A stretch of DNA of 64,000 nucleotides from Rubrobacter indicoceani (GTDB lineage Bacteria; Actinomycetota; Rubrobacteria; Rubrobacterales; Rubrobacteraceae): contig NZ_CP031115.1 of the NCBI RefSeq assembly GCF_003568865.1, positions 2,790,001-2,854,000 on the forward strand. The letters run 5' to 3'. Shown piece by piece: positions 26,777-36,199 of the stretch; the first letter of the stretch is position 1; every line of letters begins with the position of its first letter. The notes under the pieces were generated by a model. The model did no database searches. It saw only the letters and a program-made list of their open reading frames with translations, and was not told the origin of the DNA. The translations under genes were made by a program, and so were the position numbers.

Positions 26777-28075
26777 ATGAAACGCCTCTTCACCAACACC
26801 ACCATCCTCACCATGACGGACGATGCCGTTCTCAGGAACGCCTCGCTCGTCGTAGACGGCACGACTATTTCGTACGTTGGCACGAATCCGCCACAGGATC
26901 ACTACGACGAGACGGTGGATTGCTCCGGCAGACTCCTCATGCCCGGCCTTGTAAACACCCACGGCCACGCGGCGATGACGCTCTTGCGCGGCTACGGCAA
27001 CGACCTTCCCCTTCAGACGTGGCTTCAGGAGAAGATGTGGCCGATGGAGGCGAGGTTCGGCCCGGAGCAGGTTCGCTGGGGGACGTCCCTTGCGGTCGTG
27101 GAGATGCTCAAGGGCGGCACGACCTGCTTTGCGGATATGTACGACCGGATGGACGAGGTGGCGAAGGTCGTCGAGGAATCGGGGATACGGGCGAGCCTGT
27201 GCCGGGGCGTTATAGGCTTCGGCCCCGAAGAGGAGAAGTCGGCGAAGCTCGCGGAGGCGGTTCGGTTCGCCGGGGACTGGAACGGTGCGGCGAGCGGCCG
27301 CGTCACAACGATGCTCGGACCGCACGCCCCCTACACCTGCCCGCCGGATTTCATCGAAAAGTTCGTTGAAGCATCGGGAGAACTCGACCTCCCCATCAGC
27401 ATCCACATGTCGGAGACCACCTTCGAGGTCGAGCAGAATATAAAGGACTACGGCAAGCGTCCGGTCGAGCATCTGCTGAACCTCGGGGTTTTCGACCGTC
27501 CGGCCATCGTAGCTCACGCCGTGCATCTGACCGACGGGGAGATAGCGGTTCTGGCAGAGTGCGACGCGAAGGTATCTCACAACCCCGGCTCGAACCTGAA
27601 GCTCGGGAGCGGCATAGCCCGGATACCGGAGATGCTCTCGGCCGGGATGCGCCCCTCCCTCGGAACGGATGGCGCCGCGTCCAACAACAACCTCGATATG
27701 TTCGAGGAGGTGCGGCTGGCCGCGCTTATCCACAAGGGGAACTCCCTTGACCCGCTTGCGGTTCCGGCGACCGAGGCCCTCAAGATGGGGACGGTCTACG
27801 GTGCGGAAGGTCTGTTTCTCTCGGAATCCGTCGGAACCCTCGCGGTCGGTAAAAAGGCGGACTTTATCGCGCTTGATCTCTCGCGTCCGCACCTGCATCC
27901 GCAGGGCGACCTCAACGATCTTGTCTCACACGTGGCGTATTCGGCCATCTGCTCGGACGTTCGGGACGTTTACATAGACGGTGAGCAGGTAGTGCGCGAC
28001 GGGGTATGCACGAACCTGGACGAAGAGGAAGTGGTAGCGAAGGCAAACGCAGCGTGGGCGAAGATCTCGGGCTGA
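26777..28075 (+). CDS. mtaD: 5-methylthioadenosine/S-adenosylhomocysteine deaminase
   Basis: 432-residue amidohydrolase. Deaminates methylthioadenosine or S-adenosylhomocysteine, for salvage of SAM by-products. Metal and catalytic sites visible: HGHAAM near residue 62, HMSETTFEVEQN, AHAVHLTD, and SLGTDGAASNNNLDMFEEVR. The segment RGYGNDLPLQTWL is typical of this subgroup. It probably shares a transcript with sufU. Confidence 0.88.
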   Translation: MKRLFTNTTILTMTDDAVLRNASLVVDGTTISYVGTNPPQDHYDETVDCSGRLLMPGLVNTHGHAAMTLLRGYGNDLPLQTWLQEKMWPMEARFGPEQVRWGTSLAVVEMLKGGTTCFADMYDRMDEVAKVVEESGIRASLCRGVIGFGPEEEKSAKLAEAVRFAGDWNGAASGRVTTMLGPHAPYTCPPDFIEKFVEASGELDLPISIHMSETTFEVEQNIKDYGKRPVEHLLNLGVFDRPAIVAHAVHLTDGEIAVLAECDAKVSHNPGSNLKLGSGIARIPEMLSAGMRPSLGTDGAASNNNLDMFEEVRLAALIHKGNSLDPLAVPATEALKMGTVYGAEGLFLSESVGTLAVGKKADFIALDLSRPHLHPQGDLNDLVSHVAYSAICSDVRDVYIDGEQVVRDGVCTNLDEEEVVAKANAAWAKISG

Positions 28076-28085
28076 GCGTCCCGCG

Positions 28086-28454
28086 CTAGCCGAAAACCCA
28101 GATAAGGCTGCACGGCGCGCCGAGCAGAAACGAGAGCGTAAACGTAACGCCGAAGAAGACGTTGCCATCGGACTCGTAAGTGTAGAGGCAATGATAGTGG
28201 AGCATCAAGAGTATGGAAGTGAGCGAGATACCGCTCATCAGAACGGCGGTTACGCGCAGGGCGTTGTTTATGCCTATCTGCCGCAGAACTCCTTCGGAGT
28301 TGATCAGCAAAAGCCCGAACCAGTCAGCCGTGAGGAACACGAAAAGGCCGAATACCCCCTGGAGCACCAGCAGGAGCGGGCGCGGATAGAGGGGCCCGAC
28401 TCCAAAGATGCGGTGCATGAAACCGACCGTCTGAGGCCTCGTTCGTCTCTTCAT
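28086..28454 (-). CDS. small membrane protein, unknown
   Basis: 122 residues, not recognised. Three to four hydrophobic helices (about 27-50, 63-84, 100-120). The conserved-looking segment GPLYPRPLLLVLQGVFGLFV follows a basic N terminus. Convergent with the deaminase gene, 10 bases apart. Coding is supported by the membrane-like pattern and codon use. Confidence 0.6.
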   Translation of the reverse strand: MKRRTRPQTVGFMHRIFGVGPLYPRPLLLVLQGVFGLFVFLTADWFGLLLINSEGVLRQIGINNALRVTAVLMSGISLTSILLMLHYHCLYTYESDGNVFFGVTFTLSFLLGAPCSLIWVFG

Positions 28455-28541
28455 GTCCGCATGATTCTAGTACACGCGACGGTGCCGCTGGCGGAGGAAA
28501 GGCTGCACCTCTCACCCGCCGGGGCCTTCTATACATCTCTC

Positions 28542-29582
28542 TCAGCGCAGAAATCGAAAGGCGAGAAACCCGCCCCCGACCAGGACCGCCCCTCCGAAGA
28601 GACCCGCGAGCGCAACGCCGCCCGTACTCGGCAGGACGTTGCTGACGAACTCCCCAACGGAGGCTACAACCCCCCGGGGCTGACCGCCGCTCGACGGCTC
28701 CGGCTCTTCTACGGCTTCGGTGCCGGCCCCTTCTCCACTCGCGGTCGCCGTGGTCTCTTCCTCGTAGGCCGGGATGGTCGCTTCGGCCTCCCCGATAACT
28801 GCTCCGGTGGCCTCGTTCGACGCGTCTTCATCGCCGTACTGAGCCCCAGCCGCAGCCGTGCCCTCTCCGGGTGCCGTTGATTCTCCCCCCTGAGCCCCGG
28901 CCTCACCCTCGACAGTAGCCGGAGCGTCGCCGGACGCGGCTTCTCCCTGCGCTCCGGTCTCCAAGGAGGTGTCCGGGGTCTCTTCCGAGGGCTGAACCGT
29001 CGAGGCGACGCCCGGCGGCTGGCCGAGACCGGCGACGGCGGCCCCGGTCTCGGTCCGGTCGAGCCGTCCATCACCGTTTGCGTCCCAGACCGCAAAGCTT
29101 CCGGCAAGGTTGCCATCGTAGGCAAGAGCCTGACACACATCCACCTCGCCGTAACCCCGGTTGCCCCAGTCCACGAAAGGCCGCTCGGCCGGTATCCCGT
29201 ACCGGACCACAAGAGCCTCACACTTCCCGAGGGTCAGGGGGGACTGATCCGGATCGCTCACGGGCCCGATCACGGAATCCAGATAAGCTCGCTGCTCACC
29301 TGACTGCAAAGCCCCGTCGGCGTTTATGTCGTTCGCGGCGAAGTACCCCGGGAGATCCCCGTCGTAAGCCATGTTCAGGCATATGTCGTAGCCGGAGTAA
29401 CCCCGGTTCTGACCGACGGGACGCTCCGCCGGAACCCCGTTCTCCTGCACGAAAGCCTCGCACTCGGCCAGCGTCGGTTCGATAGTGGACGGCCCCTCCT
29501 GAGCAACCGCAGCGGCCGGAAACAGAACCGCCGCAACGATCGCCAAAGCTACGATACGCCCGATGTCGGTGAAACCGCTCAT
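28542..29582 (-). CDS. sortase-anchored EF-hand surface protein
   Basis: 346 residues from the ATG at 29582, with GAGAGG upstream. Order: signal peptide (about 7-28, ending AVAQE); two similar segments of about 65-75 residues, each with a CEAxVxxxGxPAERP motif, a paired Cys, and an EF-hand loop (DINADGALQSGE, 85-96; DANGDGRLDRTE, 167-178); a low-complexity Glu/Ala/Thr/Gly spacer; and a wall-sorting signal LPSTGG followed by a hydrophobic stretch and RFLR. It is expected to be covalently attached to the cell wall and to bind calcium. No sortase gene is in the window. Function unknown. Confidence 0.85.
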   Translation of the reverse strand: MSGFTDIGRIVALAIVAAVLFPAAAVAQEGPSTIEPTLAECEAFVQENGVPAERPVGQNRGYSGYDICLNMAYDGDLPGYFAANDINADGALQSGEQRAYLDSVIGPVSDPDQSPLTLGKCEALVVRYGIPAERPFVDWGNRGYGEVDVCQALAYDGNLAGSFAVWDANGDGRLDRTETGAAVAGLGQPPGVASTVQPSEETPDTSLETGAQGEAASGDAPATVEGEAGAQGGESTAPGEGTAAAGAQYGDEDASNEATGAVIGEAEATIPAYEEETTATASGEGAGTEAVEEPEPSSGGQPRGVVASVGEFVSNVLPSTGGVALAGLFGGAVLVGGGFLAFRFLR

Positions 29583-29825
29583 CACTCCATCCTCTCTCAT
29601 CCATACTCCGTGACCGATCAAAGCCAGCCAAATTCTTCTGTTTGCGTATTTATATTAAGTTTTATTTACAACATACAGGTTACAGACAGAAAAATCTCGG
29701 ATAACGAGAACAAGCTGAAGCGGAAAGTTCCGGGGTGTGTGATCCGGGACACGAGTTATAAGCGCTTGAGGTCACGTCCCGGCGTGCATTGTCGCGTATT
29801 GCAGGACAAACGCTCCAGCAGGCGA

Positions 29826-29841
29826 TGTGATTTAGATCAAA
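29826..29841 (+). promoter_or_regulatory. FNR/CRP-like palindrome
   Basis: TGTGATTTAGATCAAA matches the FNR pattern TTGAT-N4-ATCAA in nine of ten positions, and also resembles a CRP site (TGTGA-N6-TCACA). A TACAAT -10-like box follows at 29848-29853, just before the ATG at 29860. Confidence 0.45.
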
Positions 29842-29859
29842 CTAAGGTACAATGATGCA

Positions 29860-30117
29860 ATGACCATCTACCGTTACAATCGGCAGTTCTTCGAGGAGGG
29901 CGAGTACGCTCGCAGAAAAGACGCGATCCCCGGCAACGGGGTTGACCCGGTGGTCAAGATCGTCGAGGACCTCGGCACGATCGAGATCCCGTGCGGCAAG
30001 GTGGATTGTCGTACGAATTGCATCGAGTACACCGTGCGGGCCGCGAAGCTGCGCGAGCAGCAAGAAGATTATTCGCTGGCGGAGTGCAAGCTCTCTCCGC
30101 TTGTCAGCATCATCTAG
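29860..30117 (+). CDS. small Cys-containing protein, unknown
   Basis: 85 residues, no family recognised. Four Cys at 45, 50, 54 and 76 (PCGKVDCRTNC and AEC) could hold a metal, a cluster or disulfides. The rest is mixed charged, with no signal peptide. Three ATG codons cluster before the start, and only 29860 is in frame. The -10 box lies so close that the message may be nearly leaderless. An FNR/CRP-like site upstream hints at redox or oxygen control. Confidence 0.65.
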   Translation: MTIYRYNRQFFEEGEYARRKDAIPGNGVDPVVKIVEDLGTIEIPCGKVDCRTNCIEYTVRAAKLREQQEDYSLAECKLSPLVSII

Positions 30118-30158
30118 TCGAGCCATTCCGGCTTTCGGGTCGTTTTCTCCGTGTTTCT

Positions 30159-30740
30159 CTAGCCGTCCCAGTTGTATTCTTTGCGCAGCGGCGTCGGCGG
30201 AGCGTACATCCTCTGGAGCATATCCCCGCCTATCGGGGCGAGGAACAGCCCGGCGAGTACGGCCGGAAGCACGTCGCGCATTATCGTCCAGGCGACGAGA
30301 AGCGGGGTACCCGGTGCGAAGTTGGATGAGCCGATAAGGCCGATGGGGTCCAGTACGCCGCCCGTCGGGAGCAGCCCGATGGAGTAGGAGATCAGGATAA
30401 GCACGCCGGATACGACGCCCATCAGCGCCCCGAGGCCTACGCTGAGCACGAAGCGCATCCCGTAGGAATTGCCGCCGGAGGAGCCGTCTTCGGCGGGGTT
30501 GGTGGAAGCCTCGCGCGAGCGGCGACGATAAGCCAGAAAGACCGCGAAGATCGGGGCGGAGATCAAACCCGCCACGACCCCCGAGCCCATGTACACGAGC
30601 GAGAGCAGGGTAAGGTTGCCCTCGCTGCTTTCGGCGTTCTGGAAGAGCAGCAGGACAAACGGCTCGGGAAAGAGGCCTTTGATCAGCATGAAGCCGAGGC
30701 CGTAGATCAGACCGACCAGCATTACCCTGCCGAAGTTCAT
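30159..30740 (-). CDS. membrane protein, unknown
   Basis: 193 residues with about five hydrophobic helices (4-24, 42-72, 97-122, 145-160, 163-180) and a charged, Ser/Gly-rich loop near 75-95. No family recognised. It lies 108 bases downstream of the succinate-semialdehyde dehydrogenase gene on the same strand and converges with the small Cys protein. Confidence 0.65.
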   Translation of the reverse strand: MNFGRVMLVGLIYGLGFMLIKGLFPEPFVLLLFQNAESSEGNLTLLSLVYMGSGVVAGLISAPIFAVFLAYRRRSREASTNPAEDGSSGGNSYGMRFVLSVGLGALMGVVSGVLILISYSIGLLPTGGVLDPIGLIGSSNFAPGTPLLVAWTIMRDVLPAVLAGLFLAPIGGDMLQRMYAPPTPLRKEYNWDG

Positions 30741-30848
30741 CTCTCTCCCGATGGATTTGCTTTTAGAGCGCTTTGTATCTTCCCTGCAAAGTTACCGCAG
30801 TCGGCGTGCCGGGGCAGCAAGAATTTTCACCCGGCCAGCCCGGTCGTC

Positions 30849-32228
30849 TCAGGCCTCCTGCAGCCAGACCAGCTTCTGGTTTGTGAACTCCTGAATACCG
30901 AACCGTGAGAGCTCGCGTCCGTAGCCGGAGTTCTTTGCCCCGCCGAACGGAACCTCCGGGGTGGACTCGGTCATCTTGTTGATGTAGACCATGCCGGCTT
31001 CGATCTCCCTGACAAACCGCTCACGCTCACCGTCGTCGGTCGTCCACGCGCTCGATGAGAGGCCGAACGGCGAGTCGTTCGCCACCTCTATAGCCTCGTC
31101 TATCGAGGAAACGCGGTAGACGGCGGCCACCGGGCCGAAGATTTCCTCCCTGCGAGCCGGAGCATCGGCGGGGATCTCCGAGATCACGGTCGGACGGTAG
31201 TAGTAGCCGGGACCGTCTATCCGCTCGCCGCCCGTCAGGAGCTTTGCACCCGAGTCCACAAGGTTCTTCACCTGTCCGGCCACGTCCTCCAGGCCCTGCG
31301 CAGAAGAGAGCGGCCCGACCTCGGTGGACTTCTCCATCGGGTCGCCGACCACGAGTGCCTCCATCTTCTCCACGAAGCGCGGGATAAACTCGTCTGCGAT
31401 ATCGTCGTGGACGATTATCCGCTTTGCGTTCACGCACGACTGACCGTTGTTGAGCGTCCTCGACGCAACGGCGGTCTCCACCGCCCTGTCCAGGTCCGCG
31501 GACGGCATAACGATAAACGGGTCGCTGCCACCGAGTTCCAGCACGCTCGGCTTGACGTTCGCCCCGGCCTGAGATCCGACCATGCGCCCGGCCGGTTCGC
31601 TCCCGGTCAGGGTCGCCGCACGAATGCGGTCGTCTTCTATAAGGGCCTTGATCTTGTCCGACCCGATCAGGAGCGTCTGGAAAGCACCCTCCGGAAACCC
31701 GGCCCGATGAAAGACGTCCTCGATGGCAAGCGCGACCTGCGGGACGTTCGAGGCGTGCTTGAGCAGCGCGACGTTTCCGGCCATCAGCCCCGGCGCGGCG
31801 TGCCGGAAAACCTGCCAGTACGGAAAGTTCCACGGCATTATCTCAAGCGTCGGACCGAGCGGCTCGTACCGCACGTAGGCCGTTGCACCCTCCTGCTGCA
31901 GCTCCTCGAGCCTCTCGTCGGCAAGGAATTTCCCGGCGTTCTCGGCGTAGAAGCGGCAGCCCTTCGCGCACTTCTGAACCTCCGCGACCGCCGAGACGTA
32001 GGTCTTCCCCATCTCAAGCGTCGCGGTCCTGCCGAGTTCGTCGGCTTCGGCTTCAAGGATCTCCGCTACCCGGAGCATCTTCTCCCGGCGCTCCTCAAAG
32101 GTCGTCTTGCGCCATTCCCTGAAGGTATCGGCGGCGCGCTGTACTTTTCTCTCGATCTCCGCATCGGTCAGCGCGTCGAAGGTCTTTACTTCCTCGCCCG
32201 TCGCCGGGTTTGTCGTAGCTATCGCCAT
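30849..32228 (-). CDS. NAD(P)-dependent succinate-semialdehyde dehydrogenase
   Basis: 459-residue aldehyde dehydrogenase of the short SSADH subgroup. N-terminal [14 protein letters not shown], general-base segment [11 protein letters not shown], catalytic Cys in [12 protein letters not shown], and C-terminal [14 protein letters not shown]. It oxidises succinate semialdehyde, from GABA or 4-hydroxybutyrate, to succinate. No GABA transaminase is adjacent. Divergent from queG. Confidence 0.85.
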   Translation of the reverse strand: MAIATTNPATGEEVKTFDALTDAEIERKVQRAADTFREWRKTTFEERREKMLRVAEILEAEADELGRTATLEMGKTYVSAVAEVQKCAKGCRFYAENAGKFLADERLEELQQEGATAYVRYEPLGPTLEIMPWNFPYWQVFRHAAPGLMAGNVALLKHASNVPQVALAIEDVFHRAGFPEGAFQTLLIGSDKIKALIEDDRIRAATLTGSEPAGRMVGSQAGANVKPSVLELGGSDPFIVMPSADLDRAVETAVASRTLNNGQSCVNAKRIIVHDDIADEFIPRFVEKMEALVVGDPMEKSTEVGPLSSAQGLEDVAGQVKNLVDSGAKLLTGGERIDGPGYYYRPTVISEIPADAPARREEIFGPVAAVYRVSSIDEAIEVANDSPFGLSSSAWTTDDGERERFVREIEAGMVYINKMTESTPEVPFGGAKNSGYGRELSRFGIQEFTNQKLVWLQEA

Positions 32229-32393
32229 ATTGCGGCTCTCCTTCCGGTAACCCCGTGAAATTCGCCGGACGGAAAGCTCCGTCGAACCTTCTCCGGCGTG
32301 CTCTGAAAACGATTTAGAACATATCGCGAAATCATTTTACCCGCCCGTAAAAGCCGTTAATCCGCTTTCTATCCCGGTGGATATAATCTCCCC

Positions 32394-33551
32394 GTGAACC
32401 AGCCCTCCCCGAGACAGGCTCGCCGGGCGATCCTCCGGCTCGCGGACGCTGCGGGCTTTGACCTTGCGGGCGTTACAGGCGCGGAGCCGCTGAGCCGTGG
32501 AGCAAAACGCCTGAAGAAGTGGCAGGACGCGGGGATGTCCGCCGACATGGGCTATATGCAGCGTCCCGTCGAGCTGCTCTCCAACCCGAAAAAGCTTCAG
32601 AAAACTGCCCGCAGCGTCGTTTCTCTGGGCGTCTCGTACTACCCGGGCGACTACCCGGAGGTTGCAGAGGATTCCGGCCTCGGAAAGGTGGCGCGGTATG
32701 CGTGGGGTCGGGATTACCACACCGTTATCAAGGAGCGTCTGATGGAGCTTCGGCGAGACCTTGAATCGGAGCTTGAGACAAAGGTCAGGGCGCGGGCGTT
32801 TACGGACGCTGTGCCGCTTCTGGAGCGCTCGGCTGCGGAGCGGTCGGGGCTGGGGTTCTTTGGGCGCAACTCGTGCATCATCAGCCGGGAGGTCGGGTCG
32901 TTTTTCTTTATCGCCGACCTCATCATAGACCTCGATGTCGAGCCGGACAGGCCGGGGTCGGGGACTTGCGGAAAGTGCTCGCGGTGCATGGATGCCTGCC
33001 CGACCGGCGCGATAAAAGCCCCCGGCGTCGTGGATGCGCGACTCTGTATCTCGTACCTGACGATAGAGAACCGGGGTGAGATACCCGTCGACCTTCGGGC
33101 GAGGATCGGCGACCGAGCCTTCGGCTGCGATATCTGTCAGGAGGTCTGCCCGTACAATAAAACAAAGGCCCGCATGAGCCGCTGGCCGGAGTTCTCGGCC
33201 GAGGCCGGAGCCGGCCCTTACCTTGACCTTCAGGAGATCCTCGCTCTCAGAACGAAGAAGGAGTTCGACCGGCGGTTCTCCGGGTCCGCAATAACCCGTC
33301 CCGGTCGCGCCGGGCTGGTTCGCAACTGCTGCGTTGTAGCCGGAAACCTGCGGCTGGAGCACTTGCTTCCCTCGCTTGTCGAGTGCCTCGTCGAGGACGA
33401 ATCATCCGTCGTGCGCGGGCATGCGGCGTGGGCGGTCGGGGAGGTCGGGGGCGCGGCGGCGCTCCTTGCGCTGAAGACGGCTTCGGGGTCGGAGACGGAC
33501 CCGTCGGTGCTGGAGGAGGTCCGGGCCGCCATCTTCCGTATTTCCGGGTAA
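32394..33551 (+). CDS. queG: epoxyqueuosine reductase QueG
   Basis: 385 residues. Cobalamin-dependent iron-sulfur enzyme for the last step of queuosine synthesis in tRNA wobble position 34. Two 4Fe-4S motifs are clear: CGKCSRCMDACP and CDICQEVCPYNK. The C terminus carries a HEAT-like segment (VVRGHAAWAVGEVGG). Start is GTG at 32394. Other queuosine genes are not in the window. Confidence 0.93.
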   Translation: MNQPSPRQARRAILRLADAAGFDLAGVTGAEPLSRGAKRLKKWQDAGMSADMGYMQRPVELLSNPKKLQKTARSVVSLGVSYYPGDYPEVAEDSGLGKVARYAWGRDYHTVIKERLMELRRDLESELETKVRARAFTDAVPLLERSAAERSGLGFFGRNSCIISREVGSFFFIADLIIDLDVEPDRPGSGTCGKCSRCMDACPTGAIKAPGVVDARLCISYLTIENRGEIPVDLRARIGDRAFGCDICQEVCPYNKTKARMSRWPEFSAEAGAGPYLDLQEILALRTKKEFDRRFSGSAITRPGRAGLVRNCCVVAGNLRLEHLLPSLVECLVEDESSVVRGHAAWAVGEVGGAAALLALKTASGSETDPSVLEEVRAAIFRISG

Positions 33552-33612
33552 AAACCTGCGCACGACAACACGCTCCGGCGGCGGTTCGGTGCTGTAGAAT
33601 ACGGGGACTATT

Positions 33613-34488
33613 ATGGCGAGTCAGGTCAACTATTACGATGTTCTCGGGGTCCGGCGCAATGCTTCGCGGGATGAAATCCGCACGGCTTACCGCAACCTTG
33701 CAAAGGAACGTCATCCGGACAACCCGGGCGGCAGCGCGGAGGCCTTCTCGCTTCTTCAGGAAGCGCACGACACGCTCTCCGACCCGAACCGAAGAAAACA
33801 GCACGATCAGGATCTCGACCTCGCCTTTGCAGCGACGCAGCTCTCGGACCTCGACTTCAGCTCTCTGGACGATGAACTCGCCGCCAGACGCAGGCAGCGC
33901 GGTCGTCGGAGCTCGGACGACTTCGATGAAGGCGGCTCGTCCGGCGAGGGCGGCCCCGGGCTGGGCGAGAGGCTGAGGGAACGCTTCGGGCGTTCGCGCG
34001 AGCGCGCCGAACAGGCTTCTTCCTCCCGGTCTTCAAGAAGCGAGCGGGGTGGCGGACGCGGCGGCGGTCGTCGCGGTCGCTACGAAGAACCGACGGCGAA
34101 GTGGTACGAGCCGCAGGACTTCGACCCGGAACCCGTAACCCTGCAGAGCGGGGCCCGGGCGTTTATCGTGGCGTTTCTTGTCTTTATCGTGGTCGGGCAG
34201 CTCGGGATCTGGGCAAACGTACCCCAGACCGCCGGCGCGCTCTCGGGGATCTCGGCCCTTGCGCCGTTCATGACGCCCGTCTATGTGCTGGCCGGGCTGG
34301 TGGTTACTTACTTTGCGTACAAATCCGCCGGATACTGGGCCGTCGCGCTTACCTTTCTGGCCGCGCTGGTCGTCGGTGGTTCCGGTGGGCCGGAGGGGCT
34401 GTTGCAGTTCATCTCCGTCGGGGTCCTTGCCTTTCTGGCCGTGATCTACTTCGGAAACCGCCGCGACGCCCGCTCAAGACAACGCTGA
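33613..34488 (+). CDS. J-domain membrane protein
   Basis: 291 residues. J domain at 1-70 with YYDVLGVRRNAS and the HPD motif (34-36), so it should stimulate DnaK. The middle is Arg/Ser/Gly-rich and disordered (about 95-165). Three to four membrane helices fill the last 110 residues. Unlike DnaJ it has no zinc domain. Probably recruits Hsp70 to the membrane. Starts 61 bases after queG. Confidence 0.85.
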   Translation: MASQVNYYDVLGVRRNASRDEIRTAYRNLAKERHPDNPGGSAEAFSLLQEAHDTLSDPNRRKQHDQDLDLAFAATQLSDLDFSSLDDELAARRRQRGRRSSDDFDEGGSSGEGGPGLGERLRERFGRSRERAEQASSSRSSRSERGGGRGGGRRGRYEEPTAKWYEPQDFDPEPVTLQSGARAFIVAFLVFIVVGQLGIWANVPQTAGALSGISALAPFMTPVYVLAGLVVTYFAYKSAGYWAVALTFLAALVVGGSGGPEGLLQFISVGVLAFLAVIYFGNRRDARSRQR

Positions 34489-34532
34489 GCCGCACCCCGG
34501 CCCCCCAGACTCCTGCCGAAGAGAGGTTTGCC

Positions 34533-36161
34533 TTGCCCGCCAACGGACCCACCCCGGACCATGAGATCCAGACCTTCATCAACGAGTACGCCGAGCTCGC
34601 CGCACCCCGGGAGGAGGCGCTCGGAAAGGCGTACTGGAACCTGGCAACCACGGGAACGGAGGAATCTCAGGCCGCGCTGGTCGAGGCCGGACTCGCCTAC
34701 AACGAGGTGTTCTCGGACCCGGACGATTTCGAGACGCTGAGGCGCTGGCACGGAGAGCGGGAAGGCCACGGGGATGCCCTCACGCGGCAGGTAACGGTGC
34801 TCTACAAAACCTTCGCCGCCAGCCAGGGTGACCGCGAGACGCTGGAGAGAACACAGGCCCTTGAAGCTCAGGCGTCGTCGGTCTACAGCAACCACCGCGC
34901 CGAGGTGGACGGAGAGAAAATCGGCTCCAACAGGGTCCGCGACATCCTCCGCAGTTCCACCGACGAAGCCCTGCGGCGCAAAGCCTGGGCGTCGTCGAAG
35001 ACCGTTGGCCGCGAGGTCTCGGAGACCGTCCGGGAGCTTGCCCGGCTCAGAAACAAAATAGCGCAGGAGCAGGGCTACCGCGACCACCACCACCGCTCGC
35101 TCGACCTTCAGGAGATAGACCCGGGCGAGCTCGAAGGCATAATGTCCGCGCTGAAGGAGGCTACCGACAAACCGTTCGGTGAGCTCAAAGCCCGCGTTGA
35201 CGAGCATCTCCTGAAGAAGTTCGGCGTGGCCGAAGTCATGCCCTGGCACCTCTCGGATCCGTTTTTTCAGGACGCGAAGCTTGAGATCGGGGAGGCATTC
35301 GGCTACGGCGGCGGCCTCGACGGAGCGTTTGCGGGTAAGGATATAGAGGCCTTGACAAAGAAAACCTACGACAACCTCGGCCTCGAGGTGCGCGGGGTGA
35401 TGAAGGTCAGCGACCTGTACGAGCGGGAGGGCAAGGACCAGCACGCCTTCTGCCTCCACGTTGGGCGCAAACCGCCATACGACGTGCGGGTCCTGGCGAA
35501 CGTCCGGGACGACCACTACTGGGCCGACACCATGCTCCACGAGTTCGGGCACGCCGTCTACGATAAGCACCACGACCCGTTCCTGCCGTACTTTCTGCGT
35601 TCGGTCGCCCACACCAACACCACCGAGGCGATCGCCCTGATGATGGGTTCCCTTGCCGACGACCCGACCTGGCTTACGGAGATAGCCGGGATTCCGGAGG
35701 GAAAAACCGACGGCGCATGGCGCATGAACCGCCTCGACAAGCTCACCTTTGTACGCTGGGCCCTTGTGATGTACCGCTTCGAGCAGGAACTCTACCGCGA
35801 CCCCGACCGCGACGACCTGAACGACGTGTGGTGGAACCTTGTCGAGGAACTGCAGCTAGTAAAGAAGCCCGAAGGCCGCGATGAGCCGGACTGGGCGGCC
35901 AAGATCCACGTCGCGACCGCCCCGGTCTACTACCACAACTACGTTCTCGGGGAACTCATCGCCACGCAGCTTCGGGCCTACATCGAAAGCAGCGTAACCC
36001 ACGCACCGTTCTTCCGCGAAGGTCCCGGCGAGATGGCCGGGCGCTACCTTGTGGAAGCCGTTTTCGGACCCGGCGCGCGCGACAGCTGGCGCGAAGCCGT
36101 AGAACGCGCCACCGGAGAGCCGCTCAAGCCGGAGCGCTTCGTGGCGTCGCTCCTGCCGTAG
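34533..36161 (+). CDS. zinc metallopeptidase, M3/M2-like
   Basis: 542 residues, mostly helical, with the gluzincin site HEFGH near residue 335 and a downstream Glu in NTTEAIALMMGSL about 25 residues on. This is the arrangement of M3 oligopeptidases and M2 dipeptidyl carboxypeptidases; the subfamily is not certain. Likely a cytoplasmic oligopeptidase, as no signal peptide is seen. Start is TTG at 34533 with GAGAGG 6 bases upstream; the frame is open further up, but that part overlaps the J-domain gene. Confidence 0.82.
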   Translation: MPANGPTPDHEIQTFINEYAELAAPREEALGKAYWNLATTGTEESQAALVEAGLAYNEVFSDPDDFETLRRWHGEREGHGDALTRQVTVLYKTFAASQGDRETLERTQALEAQASSVYSNHRAEVDGEKIGSNRVRDILRSSTDEALRRKAWASSKTVGREVSETVRELARLRNKIAQEQGYRDHHHRSLDLQEIDPGELEGIMSALKEATDKPFGELKARVDEHLLKKFGVAEVMPWHLSDPFFQDAKLEIGEAFGYGGGLDGAFAGKDIEALTKKTYDNLGLEVRGVMKVSDLYEREGKDQHAFCLHVGRKPPYDVRVLANVRDDHYWADTMLHEFGHAVYDKHHDPFLPYFLRSVAHTNTTEAIALMMGSLADDPTWLTEIAGIPEGKTDGAWRMNRLDKLTFVRWALVMYRFEQELYRDPDRDDLNDVWWNLVEELQLVKKPEGRDEPDWAAKIHVATAPVYYHNYVLGELIATQLRAYIESSVTHAPFFREGPGEMAGRYLVEAVFGPGARDSWREAVERATGEPLKPERFVASLLP

Positions 36162-36199
36162 TAGTTACGGACGACCCTGACCTCTGATTAAATAGTCCG

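Noticed and set aside
34101-34532. Longer start for the zinc peptidase
   Set aside because: The extension overlaps the J-domain gene in another frame; TTG at 34533 has GAGAGG 6 bases upstream.
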